5,123 nt of DNA from Acidisphaera sp035272265 (GTDB taxonomy: Bacteria > Pseudomonadota > Alphaproteobacteria > Acetobacterales > Acetobacteraceae): contig DATEQV010000344.1 of the NCBI GenBank assembly GCA_035272265.1, positions 1-5,123 of the forward strand, given 5' to 3'. The notes under the pieces were generated by a model that saw only the letters and a program-made list of their open reading frames with translations, ran no database searches and had not been told where the DNA came from. Positions 1-4,534 of the stretch are shown here, in pieces. The translations under genes were made by a program, and so were the position numbers. The number at the start of each line of letters is the position of its first letter. The stretch's first letter is position 1.

Positions 1-963
1 CGCGTAGCACACGACACCCTCCGGCAACGCCACGTCGCGCCGGCGATCGCCGGTGGGGGCGAAACGATCGTGCGCGTGGTCCTCGTCGATGAGGTTGCCG
101 TAGCGCAGGTCGGTGATGCCGGCGCTGCGGATGCGGCCGAGCTGCGTCAGCGCCGAGGTGTAGGGCGTCTTGCCGAGCAGCAGGTCGAGCTGGTGGCCGC
201 CGCGCTCCAGCGGCGCGCCCTGATGCGGCGTGCCGACGAAAAACATTTGAGTCAGATGATGCGGCCAGCGATGGCCGGCGCGTGCGGCGTAGTGGCAGGC
301 GCTGCGGGAGACGAGGCCGCCCATGCTGTGGCCGATGATGACGAGATCCTCGATCGGCACCGGCCAGTCGGCGACGAGCTGGTCGAGCAGCGCGGCGAAG
401 GTTTGGCCGTTCGTGGATATGTGCAAGCCGGTATTATAATGCAGATGAACTTCGGTGTAGCCGAGGCCGCGCAGCATCGTTGCGGCGTGGGTCTGCTCCT
501 TGCGCTGCCAGCTGTGGTGGCTGAGGCAGAGGCCGTGCACGAGCACCGCGAGGCGGCCGGTCGCGTTGGGGATCGCCGCGAGTGACCGGCGGTCGAGGGC
601 GGCGTCGGCGTGGCGCAGCCGCATGACGGTGGCGAGCGGATTGCCGGTTTCCGCGAGGTGATCGCCGACCACGCCGTTGAGTGCCGCGATGAGGTTGTCG
701 CGCGACGGCGAGGACTGCGTGCTTGCAGGCATGAGCGGCGCGAGCAGCGCGTCGAGGCCGATGCCGGTGAGGCGGGCGGCGCCGCGGATGCTGCGATAGA
801 TGGTGGCGCTGATGCCGACGCCGCCCAGCGGCGATTGCGGCAGATAGCCGCCGGCGGTGCGTGCGATGTTGGCGTGCATCGCCTCGACGATGCCGGTGGC
901 GCCGGCGGTGACATCGGCCGACAGCCGGCCGATGCCGCGTATGTCGGACAGGGTGAGGCTCAT
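1..963 (-). CDS. Alpha/beta-hydrolase of the PGAP1-like/lipase type, 3' end outside the window
   Basis: The minus-strand frame opens with ATG at 963-961 (MSLTLSDIRG) and stays open for 321 codons to the window edge. Residues 1-130 form a helical, Ala-rich leader domain without a signal peptide. The hydrolase core starts near 138 with the strand and oxyanion-hole motif LAVLVHGLCLSHHSW (HG at 143-144). The nucleophile elbow is GHSMGG at 211-216, giving Ser213 as nucleophile. FFVGTPHQGAP at 241-251 is a loop typical of triacylglycerol lipases and PGAP1-like esterases. The catalytic Asp and His should lie in the missing C-terminal part or just before the edge. The family hydrolyses carboxylic esters, and the substrate cannot be read from the sequence. 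AGAAAGG lies 8 nt before the ATG and supports the start. It is transcribed divergently from trpB. The fold call is secure; esterase versus lipase is open. Confidence 0.9.
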   Translation of the reverse strand, partial: MSLTLSDIRGIGRLSADVTAGATGIVEAMHANIARTAGGYLPQSPLGGVGISATIYRSIRGAARLTGIGLDALLAPLMPASTQSSPSRDNLIAALNGVVGDHLAETGNPLATVMRLRHADAALDRRSLAAIPNATGRLAVLVHGLCLSHHSWQRKEQTHAATMLRGLGYTEVHLHYNTGLHISTNGQTFAALLDQLVADWPVPIEDLVIIGHSMGGLVSRSACHYAARAGHRWPHHLTQMFFVGTPHQGAPLERGGHQLDLLLGKTPYTSALTQLGRIRSAGITDLRYGNLIDEDHAHDRFAPTGDRRRDVALPEGVVCYA

Positions 964-971
964 TGTGCCGG

Positions 972-978
972 CCTTTCT
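972..978 (-). promoter_or_regulatory. Shine-Dalgarno site of the hydrolase gene
   Basis: AGAAAGG reads on the minus strand 8 nt ahead of the ATG at 963-961. It fits an anti-16S pairing site and supports this start. Confidence 0.6.
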
Positions 979-1197
979 GGGTTGCGGTTGCCGAAATACG
1001 TGCCGAGTCGCTCCGATGCCGCCTGGCCAGGGTCGTGCGGCGAACGAGAAGGTGGCTGGCCAAACCGATACGACGCTACGCCGGACCCGGCAGCAAGTCA
1101 TATGTTTTCCTTGCGTTCTACCCAGAGGGACGGTGCGGCCATAGACTTCCCCGCCTGGATGTCGGATCGCGCGACGCTCAGGCGCGAACGGCAAGCA

Positions 1198-1203
1198 AGG
1201 GAG
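1198..1203 (+). promoter_or_regulatory. Shine-Dalgarno site of trpB
   Basis: AGGGAG lies 6 nt before the ATG at 1210. It decides this start over the in-frame ATG at 1159, which has no comparable site. Confidence 0.75.
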
Positions 1204-1209
1204 ACGGCG

Positions 1210-2577
1210 ATGTCCGACACGGTGAAGTATCTGCTCGACGAGACGCGGATCCCGAAGGATTGGTACAATATCGTCGCCGATCTGCCGCGCCCGCCCGCGC
1301 CAGTGCTGCATCCCGGCACGTTGCAGCCGATCGGGCCGCAGGACCTCGAGCCGCTGTTCCCGATGGCGCTGATCCAGCAGGAGGTCACCACCGAGCGCAC
1401 GGTGGAGATCCCCGAGCCCGTGCGCGACGTCTATCGCCAGTGGCGCCCCTCGCCGCTGTTTCGCGCGCGGCGGCTGGAGCGCGCGCTCGATACGCCGGCG
1501 AGGATCTACTACAAGTACGAGGGCGTGAGCCCGGCCGGCAGCCACAAGCCGAACACCGCCGTGGCACAGGCGTTCTACAATAAGGAAGCCGGCGTGAAGC
1601 GCCTGAGCACCGAGACCGGCGCGGGGCAATGGGGCTCCGCACTCGCATTCGCCGGCGCGCTGTTCGGGCTGGATGTGCGCGTCTACATGGTGAAGGTCAG
1701 TTTCGAGCAGAAGCCGTACCGCAAGGCGCTGATGGAAGCGTGGGGCGCGCAGTGCGTCGCCAGTCCGAGCAGCGAGACCGCGGCCGGGCGGCATGTGCTG
1801 GCCGAGCATCCGGACTCGCCGGGCAGCCTCGGCATCGCGATCAGCGAGGCGGTCGAGGTCGCGGCGATGAATGCGGATACGAACTATGCGCTCGGCAGCG
1901 TGCTGAACCACGTGCTGCTGCACCAGACGGTGATCGGGCAGGAGGCGATGGCGCAGCTGGAGATGGCGGGGGACTACCCCGACGTCATCGTCGGCTGCAC
2001 GGGCGGCGGCAGCAACTTCGCCGGAATCGCGTTCCCGTTCATCGGCGCCGGGCTGCGCGGCGGGGCGAAGCCTCGCGTCGTCGCGTGCGAGCCGTCCGCC
2101 TGCCCGACGCTGACGCGCGGGAGGTACGCGTACGATTTCGGCGACACCGGTCATCTGACGCCGCTGGTGAAGATGCACACGCTGGGGTCGGCGTTCGTGC
2201 CGCCGGGGTTCCATGCGGGCGGGTTGCGGTATCACGGCATGGCGCCGCTGGTGAGCCTGCTGCAGGAGTTGGGGCTGATCGAAAGCCGCGCCTACGGGCA
2301 GACGAGGTGCTTCGAGGCCGGCATCCGGTTCGCGCGCGCGGAGGGCGTGCTGCCGGCGCCGGAGGCCAATCACGCCGTGCGCGGGGCGATCGACGAGGCG
2401 GTGCGGTGTCGCGAGGAGGGGCGGTCGCAGGTGATCCTGTTCAACCTGTGCGGCCACGCGCATTTCGACATGCAGGCGTATATCGACTACGCGGCAGGGA
2501 AGCTCGAGGACCGGGGTTACGACGAGGGCGCGCTCGCCGCGGCGCTGGCGGATCTGCCGCGCGTGGCGGCGGCGTAA
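1210..2577 (+). CDS. trpB: Tryptophan synthase beta chain-like PLP enzyme (TrpB2 type)
   Basis: A complete 455-residue protein. TrpB condenses indole with L-serine to L-tryptophan using pyridoxal phosphate, in the cytoplasm. The N-terminus, with WYNIVADLP at 18-26, is longer than in classical TrpB and typical of the TrpB2 branch. SHKPN at 111-115 carries the Schiff-base lysine, Lys113. ETGAGQWG at 135-142 contains the counterpart of the catalytic glutamate (Glu135). GGGSN at 265-269 is the phosphate-binding loop. EGVLPAPEANHAV (378-390) and NLCGHAHFD (412-420) replace the classical EGIIPALESSHAL and SGRGDKD-like regions and again match TrpB2. No trpA or other trp gene is adjacent, so it stands alone here. 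TrpB2 enzymes often work without TrpA and have been proposed to salvage indole; that role is inference here. The start at 1210 is supported by AGGGAG 6 nt upstream. An in-frame extension to 610 has no homology and reads antisense to the hydrolase. Confidence 0.95.
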   Translation: MSDTVKYLLDETRIPKDWYNIVADLPRPPAPVLHPGTLQPIGPQDLEPLFPMALIQQEVTTERTVEIPEPVRDVYRQWRPSPLFRARRLERALDTPARIYYKYEGVSPAGSHKPNTAVAQAFYNKEAGVKRLSTETGAGQWGSALAFAGALFGLDVRVYMVKVSFEQKPYRKALMEAWGAQCVASPSSETAAGRHVLAEHPDSPGSLGIAISEAVEVAAMNADTNYALGSVLNHVLLHQTVIGQEAMAQLEMAGDYPDVIVGCTGGGSNFAGIAFPFIGAGLRGGAKPRVVACEPSACPTLTRGRYAYDFGDTGHLTPLVKMHTLGSAFVPPGFHAGGLRYHGMAPLVSLLQELGLIESRAYGQTRCFEAGIRFARAEGVLPAPEANHAVRGAIDEAVRCREEGRSQVILFNLCGHAHFDMQAYIDYAAGKLEDRGYDEGALAAALADLPRVAAA

Positions 2578-2605
2578 TCGCGAGGTTCGCCGCCGGTCGC
2601 GCGCG

Positions 2606-2866
2606 CTATGTCTTGCGGCGCTTTTCGCGCGCGATCAGGGGGGCGGCGACGAGGGCAGCGAGTGCGAACGCGCAGGGGACGGTGACGTAGCCGGGCAGAC
2701 CGAGGCGCTTGAGCAGCACGGTCGCGAGGACGAGCGTGACGGCGATCACGACCATGATCGGCACGAGGCGGGGCGAGCGCTGCGAGGTGATCTTGATCTG
2801 CGGCGGGTAGGTTTCGGGGTCGGGTGCGCCGGGTTGCGTGTCGCCGTTGCGATTGTCCGGGTGCAT
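2606..2866 (-). CDS. Small two-helix membrane protein, unknown function
   Basis: An 86-residue protein. Residues 1-30 are hydrophilic and rich in Pro, Asp and Asn (MHPDNRNGDT...). Residues about 34-52 and 60-79 are hydrophobic and form two likely transmembrane helices joined by a short KRLGLPGY loop. The tail is strongly basic (REKRRKT). The positive charges before helix 1 and after helix 2 favour both ends in the cytoplasm. No catalytic motif or known family is recognised. No clear Shine-Dalgarno site precedes the ATG at 2866-2864, so translation may depend on the upstream gene, which ends 33 nt earlier on the same strand. It converges with trpB over a 28-bp gap that shows no hairpin with a T-run. 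The hydropathy pattern and stop placement make a real gene likely. Confidence 0.7.
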   Translation of the reverse strand: MHPDNRNGDTQPGAPDPETYPPQIKITSQRSPRLVPIMVVIAVTLVLATVLLKRLGLPGYVTVPCAFALAALVAAPLIAREKRRKT

Positions 2867-2899
2867 GGGGTTGCTACCGCGCTGTGCGCTTGCTCAGGC

Positions 2900-3274
2900 C
2901 TAGGCGCCGCCGCAGAGGTGCTCGGAGTCCGGCATGGTCCAGGAGCCGAGCGTACGCAGGTCGGTCCCAGTGTAGATGCGGCCCCTCGCGTCCCCGGGCG
3001 GGCAGTGCTGCGGGATGCGCACGAGGCAGAGCATGATTTCGTCGCCGATGCGTGCTTGGCCCAGCGTTCCCACGGTCTCGTAGGAGATCTGGTTGACACC
3101 GTTGTCGTAGGCCACCGTGGAACCCGGGTCCAGCGTGGGCGGCCCGGGCCGCAAGTGGTGGCCGATGGTCTTGATGCGCGTGAAGACGCAGGTGCCGGGC
3201 GTGGTCGGGATGTCGGTGGCGAGGCCGGGCGTGGCCTGGGTGGCCAGAAGCAGGGCGAGCGCGAGCCGACGCAT
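2900..3274 (-). CDS. Exported small cysteine-containing protein, unknown function
   Basis: A 124-residue protein. The N-terminus MRRLALALLLATQATPGLA is a signal peptide: two arginines, a hydrophobic core, and a probable signal peptidase I cut after Ala19. The mature part of about 105 residues has four cysteines (29, 83, 91, 121), enough for two disulfides, and no transmembrane segment, so a periplasmic or secreted protein is expected. Recognisable stretches include CVFTRIKTIGHHL at 29-41, VAYDNGVNQISYE at 54-66 and HCPPGDARGRIYTGTDLR at 90-107. It resembles uncharacterised exported proteobacterial proteins as far as I recall; no function can be given. GGAGGA lies 5 nt before the ATG at 3274. 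This decides the start over an in-frame ATG at 3304, which would add ten residues ahead of the signal peptide and has no ribosome site. It lies downstream of the broken toxin gene and is probably co-transcribed with the 86-residue membrane protein. Confidence 0.8.
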   Translation of the reverse strand: MRRLALALLLATQATPGLATDIPTTPGTCVFTRIKTIGHHLRPGPPTLDPGSTVAYDNGVNQISYETVGTLGQARIGDEIMLCLVRIPQHCPPGDARGRIYTGTDLRTLGSWTMPDSEHLCGGA

Positions 3275-3279
3275 GCGAG

Positions 3280-3285
3280 TCCTCC
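3280..3285 (-). promoter_or_regulatory. Shine-Dalgarno site of the exported-protein gene
   Basis: GGAGGA on the minus strand is 5 nt from the ATG at 3274-3272. It places the start directly at the signal peptide. Confidence 0.8.
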
Positions 3286-3303
3286 GGGTTGTTGTCTGCG
3301 GCA

Positions 3304-3396
3304 TAGGAGGCCGATCAGCTCATCGACCGTGAGCTGTGCCTGACGAAGGATCGAGCGAAGCGTGCCGCGCTTGATGTCGCCGGCGTGATACGGAAC
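3304..3396 (-). pseudogene. 3' remnant of a HicA-type toxin gene fused to the hepT remnant
   Basis: Codons 47-77 of the fused frame read VPYHAGDIKRGTLRSIL and then RQAQLTVDELIGLL. This is the usual C-terminal third of YcfA/HicA mRNA interferases, where a PYH...GTLRSILRQA strand-helix element ends the small double-stranded RNA-binding fold. The N-terminal half, including the glycine-serine-histidine loop with the catalytic histidine, is absent, so RNase activity is not expected. Families of this type usually stop right after ...LL. Here the next codon (3303-3301) is TGC, one substitution from TGA, and the frame continues to a stop at 2746. Those extra ~185 residues are Pro/Arg/Ser-rich and look like an out-of-frame reading of the exported-protein gene. 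This remnant belongs to a different HicA subtype from the intact hicA at 4203, so it is not a simple local duplicate. Confidence 0.75.
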
Positions 3397-3534
3397 ACAG
3401 CGGATCACGGCGTAGCGGGACCGGATATCGGCGGCGAACGCCTCGCGCGGCCGGCCGCCGACGAACTCTGTCGCAAGCGCGATCTGCTCGGCGATGTCCT
3501 GTAGCGCTTGGCGCTGCCGTTCCGGGCCGGTCAT
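3397..3534 (-). pseudogene. hepT: 5' remnant of a HepT (DUF86) toxin gene
   Basis: The frame starts with ATG at 3534-3532, overlapping the mntA stop by one base (TGATG), the usual coupled arrangement of MNT/HepT pairs. Residues 1-46 (MTGPERQRQALQDIAEQIAL..., ending SRYAVIRC) match the first helices of HepT, where the family normally continues as a LEIIGEA-like helix. Instead the sequence switches at codon 46/47 to HicA-like sequence. Lost are about two thirds of the usual ~110 residues, including the C-terminal RX4-6H ribonuclease motif and the nearby tyrosine that MntA modifies with AMP. The remnant should therefore be inactive as an RNase. It could still make a short helical protein able to dimerise or bind MntA, but nothing shows that it does. 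Confidence 0.75.
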
Positions 3535-3824
3535 CAGAACGCATAGAGCGCGTCGGCGGCGACGGCCGGGCGCATGGCGGGCTTGAGCGCGTCGGCGTCG
3601 ATCACGTCGACACGGCCATCGAGAAGACCGGCGATGTAGGACTGCACGGCGACGAGGTCGTAGATGGTCACGCGGGGTTCCAGTTCGACCAGGATATCGG
3701 TGTCGCTGTCGGGCCGGCCTTGGCCGCGCGCGCGCGAGCCGAACAGCGCGGCGTGGATGACGCCGCGTGCCTTCAGCGACGCCTCGTTCGCCCGCAGGCG
3801 GGTCAGGATGTCGTCCTGGGTCAT
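3534..3824 (-). CDS. mntA: MntA-type minimal nucleotidyltransferase antitoxin
   Basis: A complete 96-residue protein of the DNA polymerase-beta nucleotidyltransferase superfamily. AALFGSRARG at 25-34 holds the GSxxRG signature. DTDILVE at 41-47 supplies the two metal-binding aspartates (Asp41, Asp43), and VDVID at 72-76 supplies the third (Asp73), so the active site is complete. The ending ALYAF is typical of full-length members. In characterised MntA/HepT pairs the enzyme neutralises the HepT RNase by adding AMP to a tyrosine near its active site. Here the toxin gene that follows, overlapping by one base, is truncated, so the antitoxin seems to have lost its substrate. No Shine-Dalgarno site precedes the ATG. 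A TATTCT box 7 nt upstream suggests a leaderless message. The intact reading frame suggests recent toxin loss or retained use. Confidence 0.9.
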   Translation of the reverse strand: MTQDDILTRLRANEASLKARGVIHAALFGSRARGQGRPDSDTDILVELEPRVTIYDLVAVQSYIAGLLDGRVDVIDADALKPAMRPAVAADALYAF

Positions 3825-3831
3825 GCGGGGT

Positions 3832-3837
3832 AGAATA
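3832..3837 (-). promoter_or_regulatory. Possible -10 box giving a leaderless mntA transcript
   Basis: TATTCT on the minus strand matches TATAAT at four of six bases and lies 7 nt before the mntA ATG. Transcription would then begin at or next to the start codon. No Shine-Dalgarno site is present, which agrees with leaderless translation. No good -35 is visible 17 nt further upstream, so this is tentative. Confidence 0.35.
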
Positions 3838-3877
3838 GCGTGTTCCGCTGGTTGGAAGGGAATCCGGTCATGGAGCG

Positions 3878-3904
3878 GGCGGGATGCGGTGCGCCTTCGC
3901 GGCC
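3878..3904 (+). repeat. Short palindromic repeat, copy 1 (direct repeat of copy 4)
   Basis: GGCGGGATGCGGTGCGC at 3878-3894 recurs exactly at 4783-4799, followed by CTTCGCGGCC here and TTTCCGGCCC there. The outer ends are weakly complementary. It sits between mntA and hicB, outside any coding region, and looks like a degenerate member of the same palindromic family as the copies at 3927 and 4500. Confidence 0.65.
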
Positions 3905-3926
3905 TGGCGGACGGCGAAGATGGGAC

Positions 3927-3952
3927 GGCGGAACGCGCTTCGCTTTTCGGCC
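3927..3952 (+). repeat. Short palindromic repeat, copy 2
   Basis: The segment begins GGCGGAACGCGC and ends TTCGCTTTTCGGCC. It resembles the better-formed hairpin at 4500-4529, with the same GGCGGAA opening and GCTTTTC closing but an imperfect right arm (TTCGGCC instead of TTCCGCC). It lies just upstream of the possible hicBA promoter. Confidence 0.55.
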
Positions 3953-3966
3953 CCGCTTGCTATAGC
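3939..3966 (+). promoter_or_regulatory. Possible hicBA promoter
   Basis: TATAGC at 3961-3966 matches the -10 consensus at four of six positions. A weak -35 (TTCGCT, 3939-3944) lies 16 bp upstream and overlaps palindromic repeat copy 2. It would give a leader of about 33 nt carrying the strong hicB ribosome site. The -35 is poor, so confidence is low. Confidence 0.3.
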
Positions 3967-3993
3967 TGCCGGCATGTGAGGGGCCTGCCTGCC

Positions 3994-4001
3994 GGAGGTG
4001 A
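3994..4001 (+). promoter_or_regulatory. Strong Shine-Dalgarno site fixing the TTG start of hicB
   Basis: GGAGGTGA ends 4 nt before TTG at 4006, with the GGAGG core 7 nt away. It is a near-perfect anti-16S match. It selects TTG over the in-frame GTG at 3976, which has no comparable site. Confidence 0.8.
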
Positions 4002-4005
4002 TCCG

Positions 4006-4206
4006 TTGCTGAAGATCGAGATACACCGAGAGACCGACGGCCGGTTTATCGCGGAGATACCGGATCTTCCGGGCGTGCTCGCGTACGGAGCCACTCAGGC
4101 AGAGGCGGTCGCCAAGGTCGAGGCGCTCGCGCTGCGAACGCTGGCCGATCGTCTCGAACAGGGGGAGCCGGTTCCCGAACTCCCCCTGCTCTTCTCGGCG
4201 GCATGA
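4006..4206 (+). CDS. hicB: HicB-family antitoxin, short form, TTG start
   Basis: A 66-residue protein beginning MLKIEIHRETDGRFIAEIPD. It shows the HicB partial RNase H-like fold: a first strand with KIEIHRE at 3-9, GRFIAEIPDLPGV at 12-24 (the family hallmark), GATQAEAVAKVEALALRTLADRL as the long helix at about 28-50, and a closing strand near 59-63. It should bind and mask the HicA toxin encoded immediately downstream. No helix-turn-helix or ribbon-helix-helix domain follows the core, so DNA-binding autoregulation by this protein alone is not evident. The first codon is TTG, supported by GGAGGTGA upstream. Its TGA overlaps the hicA ATG (ATGA), indicating translational coupling. The antitoxin-first order is common in this subfamily. 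Confidence 0.9.
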   Translation: MLKIEIHRETDGRFIAEIPDLPGVLAYGATQAEAVAKVEALALRTLADRLEQGEPVPELPLLFSAA

Positions 4207-4415
4207 ACGATTGGCCGTCTGTCCGTGCGCGCCGCGTCCTCAATGCTCTCCAGAAAATCGGCTGGCGCGTCGCACGACAGTGTGGATCGCACCGCGTTCT
4301 GGTGAGAGACGGCTATCCCAATTTCGTCTTCGCATTTCACGATGCGGAGGAAATCGGGCCGCGGATGCTGGCGCGCATTGCCCGGCACACCGGGCTTCGC
4401 CCGGAGGACCTATAG
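4203..4415 (+). CDS. hicA: HicA-family mRNA interferase toxin
   Basis: A 70-residue complete protein. It has the HicA double-stranded RNA-binding-like fold: helix RRVLNALQKIGW at 10-21, the loop QCGSHRVL at 26-33 with the catalytic histidine His30, strand FVFAFHD at 41-47, and a final helix GPRMLARIARHTGLRPEDL. This matches the YcfA-like branch in which GPRMLARIA replaces the more usual GTLRSILRQA. The toxin is expected to cleave mRNA during translation and to be held inactive by the HicB encoded just upstream. Its ATG overlaps the hicB stop by four bases, and no strong ribosome site precedes it, so it should be translated by coupling. All recognisable key residues are present. The pair appears to be the only intact toxin-antitoxin module in the window. 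Confidence 0.9.
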   Translation: MNDWPSVRARRVLNALQKIGWRVARQCGSHRVLVRDGYPNFVFAFHDAEEIGPRMLARIARHTGLRPEDL

Positions 4416-4430
4416 CCGATCCCGCGCAAT

Positions 4431-4443
4431 CCGGCGCGGCCGG
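4431..4443 (+). other. Short GC hairpin downstream of hicA
   Basis: CCGGC-GCG-GCCGG forms a 5-bp stem with a 3-nt loop 15 nt after the hicA stop. No T-run follows, so it is not a standard intrinsic terminator. A second inverted pair, AACCGG (4453-4458) and CCGGTT (4475-4480), lies just beyond. Both could impede transcription or be chance in GC-rich DNA. Confidence 0.3.
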
Positions 4444-4499
4444 AGTGGCGGCAACCGGTCGAGGTTGGTCGAAGCCGGTTTGGCTTGGATCGGGACGCT

Positions 4500-4529
4500 G
4501 GCGGAATACGCGCTACGCGCTTTTCCGCC
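4500..4529 (+). repeat. Short palindromic repeat, copy 3 (best-formed hairpin)
   Basis: Arms GGCGGAA (4500-4506) and TTCCGCC (4523-4529) pair perfectly. An inner GCG/CGC pair around a CTA loop (4510-4518) extends the hairpin with a small bulge. It resembles the GGCGGAATACGC...TTTTCCGCC palindromes that I recall scattered between genes in many proteobacteria. It lies between hicA and the broken regulator gene and may have landed in or near the 5' end of the latter. Confidence 0.7.
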
Positions 4530-4534
4530 TTACC

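Larger units (their letters stand above)
964..1209. promoter_or_regulatory. Divergent intergenic region between hydrolase and trpB
   Basis: This 246-bp spacer must hold the promoters of both divergent genes. I see no convincing -35/-10 pair on either strand. It contains a perfect 10-bp palindrome CCTGGCCAGG at 1022-1031 and a second TGGCCA core at 1057-1062. Their centres are 33 bp apart, about three helical turns, which would suit a dimeric regulator. That reading is speculative, because such GC-rich palindromes arise easily by chance. The segment around 1098-1120 is the most AT-rich part and the likeliest promoter zone. Confidence 0.4.

Noticed and set aside
433..440. ATTATAAT palindrome resembling a perfect -10 box inside the hydrolase gene
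   Set aside because: It encodes part of HYNTG in a well-supported reading frame, and no -35 element or downstream gene fits on either strand.
252..1063. Long minus-strand frames overlapping the start of the hydrolase gene
   Set aside because: They are Arg/Pro/His-rich out-of-frame readings. The real frame shows GHSMGG and GTPHQG motifs.
610..1209. In-frame 5' extension of trpB by 200 codons
   Set aside because: It reads antisense through the hydrolase gene, has no family resemblance and ignores the good ribosome site before 1210. It is open only because of high GC.
2578..2605. Terminator between the convergent trpB and membrane-protein genes
   Set aside because: Only short CGCG repeats are visible, with no stable stem followed by a T-run.
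1629..2690. 353-codon plus-strand frame inside trpB
   Set aside because: An Arg/Ala/Gly-rich shadow of trpB with no motif.
2834..3343. 169-codon plus-strand frame opposite the exported-protein gene
   Set aside because: The opposite strand has a signal peptide, a strong ribosome site and coherent composition; this frame has none of these.
3664..4005. Upstream extension of the hicB frame
   Set aside because: It reads antisense into mntA. GGAGGTGA points to the TTG at 4006, and homology begins there.
4416..4534. A HigB/RelE toxin gene upstream of the broken regulator
   Set aside because: None of the frames shows RelE-like sequence, and the space is too short. Only palindromic and inverted-repeat sequence is seen.
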